Shown: piece after piece, positions 1 to 10,389 of the stretch
Layout: each line of letters opens with the position of its first letter
Position numbering within the stretch: position 1 is the stretch's first letter
Source: Rhodocyclus gracilis
Lineage (GTDB): Bacteria > Pseudomonadota > Gammaproteobacteria > Burkholderiales > Rhodocyclaceae
Direction of reading: 5' to 3'
Assembly (NCBI RefSeq): GCF_009617575.1
Contig: NZ_WIXJ01000002.1
Location: 525,025 to 589,024, forward strand
Length of the DNA: 64,000 nucleotides
The notes under the pieces: model-generated
Told to the model about the DNA's origin: nothing
Seen by the model: the letters and a program-made list of their open reading frames with translations, nothing else
The model's database searches: none
Made by a program: the position numbers and the translations under genes

Positions 1-1104
1 GCCGAGCGCGAGCAAGGCATCACCATCGATGTCGCCTACCGCTACTTCAGCACCGGCACGCGCAAGTACATCATCGCCGACGCGCCGGGGCACGAGCAGT
101 ACACGCGCAACATGGTCACCGCCGCGTCGACCGCCGATCTGGCGATCATCCTCATCGACGCGCGGCGCGGCGTGCTGACGCAAACGCGCCGGCACTCGTA
201 TCTGGCCAAGCTGATGAACATTCCGCGGCTGGTCGTCGCGGTGAACAAGATGGATCTGGTCGGCTACGACGCCGCGCGCTTCGAGGAAATCCGCGCCGAC
301 TACGAAGCCTTCGCGCGCCAGCTCGACATCGACGTGCGCTTCATCCCGATCTCGGCGCTCAATGGCGACATGATCGTCGAGCGCGGCGATAGCCTCGCCT
401 GGTACGATGGCCCGACCCTGCTTGAATTGCTCGAAAGCGCGCCAGCCGCGCACGCCGCCGGCCGCGCACGGCACCATGACGCGCTGCGTTTCCCCGTCCA
501 GTATGTCTGCCGCCCGCAGGATTCGGCCAATCCGGAACTGCATGATTTCCGTGGCTTCATGGGCCGGGTCGAAGCCGGCAGCGTCGCCGTCGGTGAGCGC
601 GTCACTGTCTTGCCCTCGGGGCGCGAAACGCGCGTGCGCGAAATCCGCCTGCTGTCCGCCGACTCCCACGATAGCGCCAACGAAGGACAACGCGCGCGCG
701 CAGTGACCGGCGAATCGGTGACGCTACTGCTCGACGACGAGATCGATATTTCGCGTGGCGACATGATCGTCGGCCCGGACAACGCCCCGACGGTCACCCG
801 GCGTATCGAAGCGATGCTCTGCTGGCTTTCCGAATCGCCGCTCGATCCGCGCCGCAAATACCTGATCCGGCACACGACGCGCGAAAGCAAGGCGCTGCTC
901 GATGGCATCGATTACCGCATCGACATCAACAGCCTCGAACGGCAAGCGGCGACGCAACTGGAAATGAACGACATCGCCCGCGTTTCCTTCCGGCTGGCGC
1001 AACCGCTGGCCGTCGACACCTATACCGACCAGCGCGCCACCGGCGCCTTCATCGTCATCGACGAAGCCAGCAACAACACCGTCGGCGCTGGCATGATCGG
1101 CTAA
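1..1104 (+). CDS. cysN: Sulfate adenylyltransferase subunit 1 (CysN), 5' end missing
   Basis: The reading frame is open from base 1, so the gene starts outside the window; 367 residues are visible. CysN is the GTPase subunit of ATP sulfurylase; with CysD it makes adenosine 5'-phosphosulfate in assimilatory sulfate reduction. Seen: the switch region (REQGITIDVAYRYF, residues 3-16), the G3 motif DAPGHEQYTRNM, and the G4 motif NKMD, followed by elongation-factor-like beta-barrel domains. The P-loop must lie upstream. The protein stops after the barrel domains, so there is no fused CysC (APS kinase) domain. The family is usually near 430-475 residues, so roughly 70-100 are missing. cysD is expected just upstream, outside the window. 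Confidence 0.95.
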   Translation, partial: AEREQGITIDVAYRYFSTGTRKYIIADAPGHEQYTRNMVTAASTADLAIILIDARRGVLTQTRRHSYLAKLMNIPRLVVAVNKMDLVGYDAARFEEIRADYEAFARQLDIDVRFIPISALNGDMIVERGDSLAWYDGPTLLELLESAPAAHAAGRARHHDALRFPVQYVCRPQDSANPELHDFRGFMGRVEAGSVAVGERVTVLPSGRETRVREIRLLSADSHDSANEGQRARAVTGESVTLLLDDEIDISRGDMIVGPDNAPTVTRRIEAMLCWLSESPLDPRRKYLIRHTTRESKALLDGIDYRIDINSLERQAATQLEMNDIARVSFRLAQPLAVDTYTDQRATGAFIVIDEASNNTVGAGMIG

Positions 1105-1139
1105 GGTCGGCCACTGCCGGCTACGCAAGGGCAGATACA

Positions 1140-1180
1140 CCGACACTTTCCGCGCCGCGTTCAGACGCGGAAAGTGTCGG
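1140..1180. terminator. 15-bp perfect inverted repeat between convergent cysN and chemoreceptor genes
   Basis: Arms at 1140-1154 and 1166-1180 pair perfectly around an 11-base loop. The minus-strand arm includes the last codons and stop of the chemoreceptor gene. It lies between two converging genes, so a shared two-way terminator is the simplest reading. There is no strong T-run on either side. Confidence 0.6.
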
Positions 1181-3092
1181 CCGCCCGGTTCAACTCGCTC
1201 GCCAGCTCGCGCAGGCGCTTCGCCTCCTGGGCAACACCAGCCACGGCAGTGGCGTTCTCCGAGTTCATGTTGGCCACCTGCTCGACATTGCCGGCAATGA
1301 GTTCCGTCGCCTGACTTTGCTCCTTGAGCGCGCCGGAAATCTCGTTGATCGCCCGCACCACCTCGACAATCGCCTCGCTGATGCGCGCCATGCCGTCGCG
1401 CGTCTGATCGGCAAGCGTCACGCAGGCGTTGACGCGAATCGCCCCTTCCTCGATGCCCGAAATCGCCTGCGTCGTGCTCTGCTGAATGAGGCTGATGGTG
1501 TCGGAGATCTCCTGCGTCGACAGGGCCGTGCGCTCCGCGAGCTTACGCACCTCATCGGCAACCACCGCGAAGCCGCGCCCCTGTTCGCCCGCCCGCGCTG
1601 CCTCGATTGCCGCATTCAGCGCCAGCAGATTGGTCTGGTCGGCGATCTCCTTGATAACCGTGACGATTTCGGAAATGCGCTGCGAATCTTCGCCGAGCCT
1701 GCCGACGCGCTGCGCCGACTGATTGACGATCTCGGCGCTGGCGCGCATCTCGCTGACCATATTGGCGACGATGCTGTCGCCTTCGCTCGTGAGTTGGCCG
1801 GCGCTACCGGCCAGCTGATCGACACTCGTCGCGCTATCCGACACTTGGCGCACGCTCACCGTGATTTCTTCGAGCGTGGCGGCGATGGAGGCCGTCGCGT
1901 CATTCTGCTGCGCGCTGCCCTGCGAGACGTTTTCCGACATATGCACCAGCGTGCCGGCGGCACCGTTGAGCGATTCGACGCTACCGTGAATGCTGGCGAC
2001 GATGCCGCGCAGGCCTTCCTGCATGCGGGCGATGGCGGCCATCATGCTGGCCGTATCGCGATCGCGCAGCGCAATCGGCTGACGCAAATCGCCGCCGGCG
2101 ATGCGGCTCGCCACCTCCGCCGCGACGTTCGGCTCACCGCCGAGCGGCGCCAGCACCAGACGCCGCAGCAGGAAGAGCAGCAGAGCGATGAGGACGACGC
2201 AGCCCACCGCCCCCGCCGCGACAATCGCCAGCAGCCGCCCGCGCACCAGCTGTGCAACTTCCGCCAGCGGATAGCCCGAAATGACGTTGAAGCCCCAGGC
2301 CGGAAACTCCCGATGATCGAGCACCCAGCCGCTACCGTCCTTGAGCAAGGCGCTGACCGACTCGTCGCTCACATGCGACGAACGAAAGCGCACCACGCCC
2401 TTGCCATCGACCACGGCAAGGAAGCCGCTGTCGAGCAGGCGACTCGCATCGACGATCTCCTTGACCGCCGCCATGTCGATCTTGTAGCCGACGTACCAGA
2501 TGCCGATGATCTGGCCATTCGCGTCACGCAGGGGTTCGTAACCGGTCAGGTAGGGGCTGCCGAGAATATCGACCTTGCCGTAAAACGCCCGCCCCTCACG
2601 GATCGCCGCGTAGGCCGCTCCCTTCGGATCGAGCACGGTGCCGATCGCCCGTTCGCCGTCCTTCTTGACGTTGGTCGACACCCGGACAAAATCGTCGCCG
2701 CTCTTGACGAAAAGAGTCGCCGAGCCGCCGCCGATGGCGACGACGCCGTCAACCAGATCAAAGCGATTGGACTGCGGCTGCGCGCCGAACATTAGCTCGG
2801 GCACATCACGCTCCTTGACGCGCACGGGTGCGCCCAGCGCCGCCGGCCCCAGGGCGCGGCCACGCTGCATCAGCAAGCGCAGCGAACTGCGCGTCTGCTC
2901 CATCACCAGCGCATCCGTCACGCCGAGCAATTGCACCAGCGACTGCCGCTCGTTGGCGGCGAGCTCACTGACGCCCGTTTCAATGCGCTGGCGCTCGAAC
3001 CACGAGAACAGCAGCGCGCCGCCGATCACCGAGACAACCACGAAGACAGATACCGGCACGGCAAAGCGTGCCTGCAGCGTTTTCAACCACAT
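1161..3092 (-). CDS. Methyl-accepting chemotaxis protein with extracytoplasmic Cache domain
   Basis: A 643-residue transmembrane chemoreceptor that would signal to CheA/CheW. Seen in order: N-terminal membrane helix (about residues 10-30), a periplasmic region of about 250 residues with Cache-like motifs ([20 protein letters not shown]; a GYEPLRD...IGIWYVGY repeat), a second membrane helix near 290-315, a HAMP segment, and a coiled-coil signalling domain. The hairpin tip motif is conserved ([41 protein letters not shown]). There is no C-terminal CheR/CheB-docking pentapeptide; the protein ends ADTFRV. The ATG at 3092 was chosen over an in-frame start at 3431 because it has a GGGGGAGG ribosome site and begins right before the first membrane helix. 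The ligand cannot be told from sequence. Confidence 0.9.
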   Translation of the reverse strand: MWLKTLQARFAVPVSVFVVVSVIGGALLFSWFERQRIETGVSELAANERQSLVQLLGVTDALVMEQTRSSLRLLMQRGRALGPAALGAPVRVKERDVPELMFGAQPQSNRFDLVDGVVAIGGGSATLFVKSGDDFVRVSTNVKKDGERAIGTVLDPKGAAYAAIREGRAFYGKVDILGSPYLTGYEPLRDANGQIIGIWYVGYKIDMAAVKEIVDASRLLDSGFLAVVDGKGVVRFRSSHVSDESVSALLKDGSGWVLDHREFPAWGFNVISGYPLAEVAQLVRGRLLAIVAAGAVGCVVLIALLLFLLRRLVLAPLGGEPNVAAEVASRIAGGDLRQPIALRDRDTASMMAAIARMQEGLRGIVASIHGSVESLNGAAGTLVHMSENVSQGSAQQNDATASIAATLEEITVSVRQVSDSATSVDQLAGSAGQLTSEGDSIVANMVSEMRASAEIVNQSAQRVGRLGEDSQRISEIVTVIKEIADQTNLLALNAAIEAARAGEQGRGFAVVADEVRKLAERTALSTQEISDTISLIQQSTTQAISGIEEGAIRVNACVTLADQTRDGMARISEAIVEVVRAINEISGALKEQSQATELIAGNVEQVANMNSENATAVAGVAQEAKRLRELASELNRAADTFRV

Positions 3093-3256
3093 CCCCGCAC
3101 CTCCCCCTGGATTACGACGTTCAACGCCCGACAGCACCCCTACCGGATGTGCGGTAGTCTGCCATGAACGACAAAGCGCCGGGGAGCGGCGTGAGGGCGC
3201 AAAAAAACGTACGCCCGAGAGGCGGGGGAAAGAGCTGCCGCAGCGGTCGACCTGAC

Positions 3257-3991
3257 TTAGAGGCGGCGGCGCCGTGCCTCGTACAGGCAGACGCCCGTCG
3301 CCACCGAGACGTTGAGGCTTGCCACCGAGCCGAGCAGGGGAATCGACACCAGTTGATCGCAGGTTTCGCGCGTCAGACGACGCATGCCGTCGCCTTCGGC
3401 CCCCAGCACCCAGGCGGTTGCCTGCGGCCATTCAGCGGCGTAGAGATCCTGCGTCGCCTCGGCATCGGTACCGATGACGCAAATATCGCGTTCCTTCAAC
3501 TCACGCAGTGTCCGCGCGAGGTTGGTGACAGCAATGTAGGGAACGGTTTCGGCCGCGCCGCTGGCGACCTTGATCGCCGTTTGCGTAAGGCCCACGGCGC
3601 GGTCTTTCGGCGCGATCACCGCATGCGCACCGACGGCGTCGGCGACGCGCAGACAAGCGCCCAGATTGTGCGGGTCCTGAATGCCGTCGAGCACGAGCAA
3701 CAGCGGCGGCTCTTCGAGCGTGTCGAGCACGTCGTCGAGTGTCACGTAAGGCATGGCGGCGTCGACCTGCGCGACGACGCCCTGATGGCGCCCGGCGGGT
3801 GCCATCGCCGACAGCCGTGCCGCGTCGACGGGCAACAGACGCACGCCGGCGATTTCCGCGCGCCGCACGAGATCGCGCGAACGGGCATCGCTGCGCGCGG
3901 CGTCGACGTAGATTTCGCGAATCGAATCCGGCGCGTGGCGGAGTTTGGCGAGAACGGCGTGAAACCCGTGGATCGGGCGAAACTGCGACAT
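3257..3991 (-). CDS. rlmB: 23S rRNA (guanosine-2'-O)-methyltransferase RlmB
   Basis: A SPOUT-class methyltransferase of 244 residues; the E. coli enzyme methylates the ribose of G2251 in 23S rRNA. An N-terminal substrate-binding domain ([11 protein letters not shown] onward) is followed by the SPOUT domain. Seen: [30 protein letters not shown], and the C-terminal knot motif ([25 protein letters not shown]). The start at 3991 ([10 protein letters not shown]) has AAGGA upstream and matches the family length; a further in-frame ATG at 4042 is less likely. It lies just downstream of rnr on the same strand, the usual rnr-rlmB operon. Confidence 0.95.
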   Translation of the reverse strand: MSQFRPIHGFHAVLAKLRHAPDSIREIYVDAARSDARSRDLVRRAEIAGVRLLPVDAARLSAMAPAGRHQGVVAQVDAAMPYVTLDDVLDTLEEPPLLLVLDGIQDPHNLGACLRVADAVGAHAVIAPKDRAVGLTQTAIKVASGAAETVPYIAVTNLARTLRELKERDICVIGTDAEATQDLYAAEWPQATAWVLGAEGDGMRRLTRETCDQLVSIPLLGSVASLNVSVATGVCLYEARRRRL

Positions 3992-4144
3992 GAGCGTACA
4001 TCCTTCAGCAAAGAGGCGGCGAGTGTAGCAGTTGCCGGGCAAAGCCGCGCGAGCGGGCCGACGGGAAGCCGGCGGAGGCGCCCTCGCCGCCCGCTCCTGT
4101 GCCTGAAAGCTGCGCCGACCACGTCAGCGCAGCAGCGCCCCGGC

Positions 4145-6706
4145 TCAGCTCCGGGCTTTGCGCGCCGCGGGCCGCGGCTTCTTGGCGGCTTTGGACGTGG
4201 CCTTGGCAGCCGCTTGACGCGGTGCACCGGAGGCCGCCTTCTTGCGTGCGGGCGCCGCCTTCTTTGCCTCTGCCTTACCCGGCGCCTTGGCGGGGGCTTT
4301 GGCGGGGGCTTTGCGCGGCGCCTTGGCCGGTTTCGCCTCCTCTGTGGACGCGCGTTTGGCCGGCGAGGCACTGCTCGGTGTCGTCCCGGCGCTGCGCCTG
4401 CTCACCCGCTTTCTCGGCGAGGATGACGACGCGGGCGAAGATGAAGGCGCTTGGGCGTGGGAGGACACCGACGCGGGGGCGGAGCCTGCGGACTTGCCCT
4501 GCCGCATCTGTCCGTTTGCCGGCGTCGCCGCGAGGACGAAATCGATGCGCCCGGTTTCCAGATCGGAGCGCACGAGCTTCACGCGCAGGCGGTCGCCGAG
4601 TCGGTAGCGACGGCCGCTACGCTCGCCCAGCATCTGGTGGCGCGTCGCGTCGAACTGGAAGTAATCCTCGCCCAGTTCGGAGACATGCACCAGGCCCTCG
4701 ACGTAGACCTGATCGAGCGCGACGAACACGCCGAAATGCGTCACGGCGGCGATGGTGCCGTCGAACTCCTCGCCGATGCGCTCCTTCATGTAGTAGCACT
4801 TGAGCCAGTTGGAGACATCGCGCGTGGCCTCGTCGGCCCGCCGCTCGGTCATCGAGCAGTGCAGGCCAATGTCATCCCAGTCCGCTGCTGGCAGGCGCTC
4901 ACCGGCCAGCGTCGCCTTGATGGCCCGATGTACCAGCAGGTCGGGATAGCGGCGGATCGGCGAGGTGAAGTGCGCGTAGCGCTCGTAGGCGAGGCCGAAG
5001 TGGCCGACGTTATCCGGGCTGTACATCGCCTGACGCAGGGAGCGCAGCATCACCGTCTGCAGGAGTTGTGCGTCCGGGCGGGGCTTGATCTTTTCGAGCA
5101 GCGCCGCGTAATCGGAGGCGGAGGGGCTTTCACCGCCATCGAGGCCCAGACCGAACTCCTTGAGGAAGTTGCGCAACCCTTCGAGTTTCTCCGGCGTCGG
5201 CCCCTGGTGCACCCGATACAGGCACGGCTGCTTGTGTTCTTCGAGGAAGGCGGAAGCACAGACGTTGGCAGCGAGCATGCATTCTTCGATCAGGCGGTGC
5301 GCCTCGTTGCGGTGCACCGGCACGATGTTGGCGATCTTGCCCTGATCGTCGAACAGCATCATCGTCTCGGTCGTCTCGAAATCGATGGCGCCGCGCTGCG
5401 TACGCGCCTTGGCCAGCGCCTGATAGAGCGCATACAGGTTGGTCAGATGTGGCAGCAGGCTTTGCTGCGTTGCATTCTCCGGCGTTGCCGCCTGCGACAG
5501 CCAGTCCCATACCTGCGTGTAGGTCAGCCGCGCCGCCGAGCGGAACACCGCCGGATAAAAGCGGTAGCCGTCGACCGTGCCTTTGGCACTGACCTGCATG
5601 TCGCACACCATCGCCAGGCGGTCGACCTCGGGGTTGAGCGAACACAGACCGTTCGAGAGTTTCTCCGGCAGCATCGGAATGACACGGCGGGGGAAATACA
5701 CCGAGTTGCCGCGCTCCTTCGCTCCGCGATCCAGCGCCGAGCCCGGCCGCACGTAGTGCGAGACGTCGGCGATGGCGACGACCAAGCGCCAGCCTGCGTT
5801 CTTGCCCTTGCCGCGCTTTTCGGCGTAAACGGCATCGTCGAAGTCCTTCGCCGTCTCGCCGTCGATGGTCACCAGCGGCAGATCGCGCAGGTCGACGCGA
5901 CCCGTCGTATCGACCTTGCGCACCTTGGCCGGCAGCGCCTTGGTTTCGGCAAGCGATTCGCTATCAAACTCGAACGGCAGCTCGTGCTTGCGCAGGGCGA
6001 TCTCGATTTCCATGCCGGGATCGGCGTAGTTGCCGAGCACTTCGACGATGCGACCGATAGGCTGCGCGTGGCGGCTGGGTTGCTCGATGATCTCGACCAT
6101 CACCACCTGCCCGGGCTGGGCCCGCGCCTTCGCCTTTTTCTCAGGCGGCACCAGGATGTCCTGACTGATCCGCCGGTTCTCCGGCACAACCACGGTGATG
6201 CCATGTTCGACGATGACCCGGCCAACTACGCGTGAGTTGGCGCGTTCGAGCACCTCGACAATCACGCCTTCGCGCCGCCCCTTGCGGTCGACGCCGACCA
6301 CCCGCGCCAGAGCGCGGTCGCCGTGCAAGACTTTCGACATCTGACGCGCCTCAAGAAACAGATCGGCTCCGCCATCGTCGGGCACCAGGAAGCCAAACCC
6401 GTCCGGATGGCCTTCGATACGGCCAGCGATGAGGCTGGCACGCTCGGGGACGATGTACGCGCCTTTGCGGTTACGCATCAGCTGCGCCTCGCGCTCCATC
6501 GCGCCGAGGCGCCGCTGGAAGGCAATGACTTCATCATCGGCGATGTCGAGCACAGCGCATAAATGCTCGAATGTTGCGGGGGCGCCCTCTTCTTCAAGGC
6601 GCTGCAGAATGTACTCGCGCGACGGCAGCGGATACTCGTAGCGTTCCGACTCCCGCGCAAAAAAAGGATCGGCTTTTCGGACTTTCGATAATTTCTTTAT
6701 TGACAT
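4145..6706 (-). CDS. rnr: Ribonuclease R
   Basis: Processive 3'-5' exoribonuclease of the RNB family, active on structured RNA. The 853 residues hold N-terminal cold-shock-like domains, the RNB catalytic domain (DGETAKDFDDAVYAEKR holds metal-binding aspartates; IADVSHYVRPGSALD follows), an S1 domain (FDGTIAAVTHFGVFVALDQVYVEGLVHVSEL), and a tail of about 130 residues very rich in Lys, Ala, Pro and Ser. The tail resembles the basic tail of other RNase R proteins but is long. The start at 6706 (MSIKKLSK) has GGAAAG at good spacing; the ATG five codons upstream (6721) has no ribosome site. The start codon lies inside the promoter of the divergent tRNA-Leu gene. rlmB follows downstream. Confidence 0.96.
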   Translation of the reverse strand: MSIKKLSKVRKADPFFARESERYEYPLPSREYILQRLEEEGAPATFEHLCAVLDIADDEVIAFQRRLGAMEREAQLMRNRKGAYIVPERASLIAGRIEGHPDGFGFLVPDDGGADLFLEARQMSKVLHGDRALARVVGVDRKGRREGVIVEVLERANSRVVGRVIVEHGITVVVPENRRISQDILVPPEKKAKARAQPGQVVMVEIIEQPSRHAQPIGRIVEVLGNYADPGMEIEIALRKHELPFEFDSESLAETKALPAKVRKVDTTGRVDLRDLPLVTIDGETAKDFDDAVYAEKRGKGKNAGWRLVVAIADVSHYVRPGSALDRGAKERGNSVYFPRRVIPMLPEKLSNGLCSLNPEVDRLAMVCDMQVSAKGTVDGYRFYPAVFRSAARLTYTQVWDWLSQAATPENATQQSLLPHLTNLYALYQALAKARTQRGAIDFETTETMMLFDDQGKIANIVPVHRNEAHRLIEECMLAANVCASAFLEEHKQPCLYRVHQGPTPEKLEGLRNFLKEFGLGLDGGESPSASDYAALLEKIKPRPDAQLLQTVMLRSLRQAMYSPDNVGHFGLAYERYAHFTSPIRRYPDLLVHRAIKATLAGERLPAADWDDIGLHCSMTERRADEATRDVSNWLKCYYMKERIGEEFDGTIAAVTHFGVFVALDQVYVEGLVHVSELGEDYFQFDATRHQMLGERSGRRYRLGDRLRVKLVRSDLETGRIDFVLAATPANGQMRQGKSAGSAPASVSSHAQAPSSSPASSSSPRKRVSRRSAGTTPSSASPAKRASTEEAKPAKAPRKAPAKAPAKAPGKAEAKKAAPARKKAASGAPRQAAAKATSKAAKKPRPAARKARS

Positions 6707-6727
6707 CGCAAAACTTTCCATTAAAAT
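6700..6727 (+). promoter_or_regulatory. Sigma-70 promoter of tRNA-Leu, overlapping the rnr start
   Basis: A consensus -35 box TTGACA at 6700-6705, a 16-base spacer, and a -10 box TAAAAT at 6722-6727. Transcription would begin near 6734, about ten bases before the tRNA. The rnr start codon (6704-6706, minus strand) lies within this promoter. Confidence 0.8.
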
Positions 6728-6744
6728 TCGCGCTTCTTCGCACT

Positions 6745-6831
6745 GCCCAGGTGGCGAAATTGGTAGACGCGCTAGGTTCAGGTCCTAGTGGTGGCAACAC
6801 TGTGGAGGTTCGAGTCCTCTCCTGGGCACCA
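6745..6831 (+). tRNA. tRNA-Leu (anticodon CAG)
   Basis: Class II tRNA with encoded CCA. The acceptor arms GCCCAGG (6745-6751) and CCTGGGC (6821-6827) pair perfectly; the discriminator is A and CCA ends at 6831. The anticodon stem CTAGG/CCTAG encloses the loop TTCAGGT, giving anticodon CAG, which reads CUG. The D-arm, long variable arm and the TTCGAGT T-loop are typical of tRNA-Leu. Confidence 0.97.
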
Positions 6832-6844
6832 AAAGTTGTCAGAG

Positions 6845-6870
6845 AAAGCCGGCTTACCGCCGGCTTTTTT
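6845..6870 (+). terminator. Intrinsic terminator of tRNA-Leu
   Basis: A 9-bp stem, AAAGCCGGC (6845-6853) with GCCGGCTTT (6859-6867), a 5-base loop, and a run of T at its end. It lies 14 bases after the tRNA. Confidence 0.85.
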
Positions 6871-7522
6871 GCGTTCACCGGCACAGTTTCTGCACGGCCG
6901 GACGGTAAGGGATTTCACTGCGGTTAGCGACAAGGCCAAGGGATCCAAAAGCGGGGGCGAAGACGTCGGTCTGATCGATCTGGTCGGCCGGAAGAGGCTC
7001 GGAAGAAGCCTTCCCCCGTCGGCAAGATTACCGGCATCGACAAACGATTCCATCAGCGGGCGGTTCCTCGACAGTCAACCGACACTCGCCACGACACAGG
7101 CAGCGCGCTAACGCCTCAAAACGGGCGCCCACAACGCGCGGCATGCCTGGATGATACCAGCCCCGGCCACTTCCGACGGGCGGCTCGCCGAATGAACGCC
7201 TAACCGGCACGGCGACACTGCAACGCCGGCCGGGATACGGACACAAACATGAACACAGACACCGACGCAAAAACCCGTGACACACGACAAAAAACAGGCG
7301 GAGACTAGCGCGCAAGGCGTCTGACGGGCGAAAATCACGCGCCAGTAGCGCAAGCCCGGCGTGAACGCGTACCCTAGCCGCCGTTCTCTGCCGGACGAGC
7401 ACGCGACGCACCGGCAAGAGGGCGCCGCCGCGCTTCGCCGGGCATCCGTTGCATCGCTTTCACCCTATTTCTCCACTGTCGCCGTTTTTTTCCACCCCGC
7501 ACTTCCCGGAGCCTGAGATTCC
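6871..7522. other. Gene-poor spacer of about 650 bases
   Basis: No open frame here looks like a protein; the frames on both strands are low-complexity, Arg/Pro-rich by-products of GC-rich DNA. No tRNA or strong terminator was seen after the tRNA-Leu terminator. The last part must carry the promoter of the small membrane protein at 7523. It may be a decayed insertion, but nothing identifies one. Confidence 0.5.
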
Positions 7523-7804
7523 ATGGATTCTGAACCGCGTCCTTCCGTCACCCAGCAAGCCAACACCATTCTCGTCACGCTTCTCGTTACCGCGGCCACC
7601 GCCTTGGGTCTGGGCTGGATGTGGCTGAGCTGGAAGATACCGGCACTGATCATCACCGGCTTCATCGTCTTTGGCGGCACGCGCTTTGTGACCCCGAAGA
7701 CGCCTGCCGGCAACGCCGTCGCGCAAGGCCTGCTGTTTGGTGCCGTCATCGGCGCGTCGGTCTCGCTCTCCATGCTTCTGCTGACGGGTGGTGCTGCCGT
7801 CTGA
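7523..7804 (+). CDS. Small integral membrane protein of unknown function
   Basis: 93 residues with hydrophobic segments at about 15-33, 37-50 and 63-88, so probably three membrane helices, and a short polar N-terminus. A GGAG lies upstream of the ATG. I do not recognise a family. It is a single gene, convergent with ygiQ, with a probable terminator hairpin between them. Its hydrophobic pattern and Gly-rich helices (LGLGWMWLSW; GLLFGAVIGASVSLSMLLL) support a real protein rather than a chance frame. Confidence 0.7.
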   Translation: MDSEPRPSVTQQANTILVTLLVTAATALGLGWMWLSWKIPALIITGFIVFGGTRFVTPKTPAGNAVAQGLLFGAVIGASVSLSMLLLTGGAAV

Positions 7805-7887
7805 TCGTCTGAGGCGAACGCAAGGGCGGCACACAGGCCCCGCGAGGCACCGCGCTGCCGTCCTTGAACATCGCCCCCGGCATCGCT

Positions 7888-7915
7888 CGCCGCCCATTGC
7901 CCCGCAAGGGCGGCG
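7888..7915. terminator. Hairpin between convergent genes
   Basis: CGCCGCCC (7888-7895) pairs with GGGCGGCG (7908-7915) around a 12-base loop, between the end of the small membrane protein gene and the end of ygiQ. It could serve both strands; there is no T-run. Confidence 0.45.
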
Positions 7916-7928
7916 GCGCAGCGGGCGT

Positions 7929-10322
7929 CTAGCGACGCGGCTTGCCGCCGCGTACGGGAGCGCCCCCGGCTCTCTTGCCAGCAGGCGTGGCTCTGGCCGC
8001 AGAAGCCGCTCCGGTAGCGGCCGCCGGGCGCTGCCGCTGGGCGGCACTCGCAGTACTCGCAGCACCGGCGGGCGCGCGGGCCGTGTCTTTGCTCAGCGGC
8101 GCACGAACCGTCTGTGCGCCGCGCACGATCCTTCCTGCCTCGCCACGCGTTCTGCCGCCACCATTACCACCACCGTACGCAGCACCGCCACCCGGCGCCT
8201 TGCCGCGCGTCGCTGCATGGGCGCCGCCGGACGCGCCGGGCATGACGAAGCCGGCCGGTTGGTGTGCCGGAATGAGGTGGCGTTTCCCCGGACCGATCAG
8301 ATCGGCACGGCCAATTTTCTTCAACGCCTCGCGCAACACGGGCCAGTTCGCCGGATCGTGGTAGCGCAGGAAGGCCTTGTGCAGACGGCGGCCACGCCCC
8401 GTGCGCTCGGATTCGACGGGCAATGAATCGCGCCGTACCGGTCGCAGCGGGTTGCGTTGCGAGTGGTACATGGTCGTCGCCAGCGCCATTGGCGTCGGCA
8501 GGAAGGTCTGCACCTGATCGAGACGGAAGCCGCTACGCTTCAACCACAGCGCGAGATTCACCATGTCGTCGAGGCTGGTCCCCGGATGCGCGGCAATGAA
8601 GTACGGAATCAGGTACTGCTCTTTGCCTGCCGCACGCGAAAAGCGCTCGAACAGCTCCTTGAATTTCTCGTAGTCGCCGATCCCCGGCTTCATCATCGCC
8701 GACAGGGGGCCGCTCTCGGTATGCTCCGGCGCGATTTTCAGGTAGCCGCCGACATGGTGCGTGGTCAATTCACGCACGTAATCGGGCGCACGCACGGCGA
8801 GGTCGTAGCGCAGACCCGAGCCGATCAGCACTTTCTTGATGCCGGGCAGGGAGCGCGCCTTGCGGTAGAGGTTGATCAGCGGCGCGTGGTTGGTATCGAG
8901 GTTCTCGCAGACGCCGGGGTAGAGACACGAGAGGCGGCGACAGCTGCGCTCGACTTCCGGGTCACGGCAGCCGAGCCGGTACATGTTCGCCGACGGCCCG
9001 CCCAAGTCGGAAATGATGCCGGTGAAGCCGGGCGTACGGTCGCGGATTTCCTCGACTTCGCGCAGGATCGACTCTTCCGAACGGCTCTGGATGATGCGTC
9101 CTTCGTGCTCGGTGATCGAGCAGAAGGTACAGCCGCCAAAGCAGCCGCGCATGATCGACACCGAGAAGCGGATCATCTCGTAGGCCGGAATGCGCGCTTT
9201 GCCGTAGGAGGGATGCGGCTGGCGCTGGAAGGGCAGCGCATAGACAGCGTCGAGCTCGGGCGTGGTCAGCGGTAGCGGCGGCGGGTTGAGCCAGACGTCG
9301 CGTTCGCCGTGCGCCTGCACGATGGCGCGCGCGTTGCCCGGATTCGATTCGAGGTGGAAGCTGCGTGAGGCGTGCGCGTAGAGCACGCGATCCTCGCGTA
9401 CCGCCTCGTAGGACGGCAGACGGACGACCGTGTGGGCGCGCTCGGCACGGCGCTGCGCGACACGTTCCATGCGCTGCAAGGCCACCCCCCGCGCCACCCG
9501 CGCCTGCGGATCGACCGCCACTGGCGTCAGGTCTTCGTAGGGGCTCTGAATGGGGTCGATGCGGCGCGGCAGATCGAAGTCGGTCGAGTCGAGTTCGACC
9601 CAGCCCCGTTCGAGATGCGCGCCGCGCGACGCCAGATAGGCGGTGCCGCGCAGATCGCGGATCGTCTCGATCGACTCGCCGAGCGCGAGGCGGTGACTCA
9701 GCTCGACCAGCGCACGCTCGGCGTTGCCGTACACCAGAAGATCGGCCTTGGCGTCGGCCAGCGCCGACCGGCGCACGGTATCGGACCAGTAATCGTAATG
9801 GGCGATGCGCCGCAAACTGGCTTCGATGGAGCCCATCACCACTACGGAGCCAGGGTAAGCCTCGCGGCAACGCTGCGCGTAAACGGTGGCCGAATGATCC
9901 GGTCGCAGGCCGGCCTGCGCGTCGGGCGTGTAAGCGTCGTCGGAGCGCAATTTGCGATCAGCCGTATAGCGGTTCACCATCGAATCCATGTTGCCGGCGG
10001 TGACGCCGAAATACAGGTTCGGCTTGCCGAGCGTGCGGAACGCCGCCGCCGAGCGCCAGTCAGGCTGGCTGATGATGCCGACGCGAAAGCCCTGCGCTTC
10101 GAGCAGGCGACCGATCAGCGCCATGCCAAAGCTCGGGTGATCGACGTAAGCATCGCCAGTGACAAGGATGATGTCGCAGGAATCCCAGCCGAGATTGTCC
10201 ATCTCGGCGCGCGACATCGGCAGGAAGGGCGCGGGGCCGAAGCGCTTCGCCCAGTACGGGCGCCACGAGAAGAGACCTTTGGGCGCAGAGAACGGCGCGG
10301 GGGGGAGAACGATAGCGGGCAT
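7929..10322 (-). CDS. ygiQ: YgiQ-family radical SAM protein
   Basis: 797 residues of the YgiQ (UPF0313) family; the substrate of the family is not settled as far as I know. The N-terminal half has the family signature ([50 protein letters not shown]) and cobalamin-binding-like features. The radical SAM cluster motif CFGGCTFC is near residue 390. After about residue 680 the chain becomes a disordered tail rich in Gly, Ala, Arg and Pro, with no domain. The E. coli protein is about 740 residues. The ATG at 10322 has no clear ribosome site, but later starts would cut the conserved N-terminus. It is transcribed alone. Confidence 0.92.
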   Translation of the reverse strand: MPAIVLPPAPFSAPKGLFSWRPYWAKRFGPAPFLPMSRAEMDNLGWDSCDIILVTGDAYVDHPSFGMALIGRLLEAQGFRVGIISQPDWRSAAAFRTLGKPNLYFGVTAGNMDSMVNRYTADRKLRSDDAYTPDAQAGLRPDHSATVYAQRCREAYPGSVVVMGSIEASLRRIAHYDYWSDTVRRSALADAKADLLVYGNAERALVELSHRLALGESIETIRDLRGTAYLASRGAHLERGWVELDSTDFDLPRRIDPIQSPYEDLTPVAVDPQARVARGVALQRMERVAQRRAERAHTVVRLPSYEAVREDRVLYAHASRSFHLESNPGNARAIVQAHGERDVWLNPPPLPLTTPELDAVYALPFQRQPHPSYGKARIPAYEMIRFSVSIMRGCFGGCTFCSITEHEGRIIQSRSEESILREVEEIRDRTPGFTGIISDLGGPSANMYRLGCRDPEVERSCRRLSCLYPGVCENLDTNHAPLINLYRKARSLPGIKKVLIGSGLRYDLAVRAPDYVRELTTHHVGGYLKIAPEHTESGPLSAMMKPGIGDYEKFKELFERFSRAAGKEQYLIPYFIAAHPGTSLDDMVNLALWLKRSGFRLDQVQTFLPTPMALATTMYHSQRNPLRPVRRDSLPVESERTGRGRRLHKAFLRYHDPANWPVLREALKKIGRADLIGPGKRHLIPAHQPAGFVMPGASGGAHAATRGKAPGGGAAYGGGNGGGRTRGEAGRIVRGAQTVRAPLSKDTARAPAGAASTASAAQRQRPAAATGAASAARATPAGKRAGGAPVRGGKPRR

Positions 10323-10389
10323 GGGCGCGGATTTTACCGGTTGCCGGGCAGCCCAGGCGGATGATCGTCAGCGTCTCGCACGCCCATGA

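Noticed and set aside
1317..2795. A 492-codon plus-strand frame opposite the chemoreceptor
   Set aside because: Antisense shadow; the chemoreceptor on the minus strand has all family motifs.
4451..6235. A 594-codon plus-strand frame opposite rnr
   Set aside because: Antisense shadow of a well-supported RNase R gene; no ribosome site and no recognisable domain.
7028..7417. Minus-strand frame in the spacer after tRNA-Leu
   Set aside because: Arg/Cys/Val-rich product without a start signal; several overlapping frames of equal length exist here, as expected by chance.
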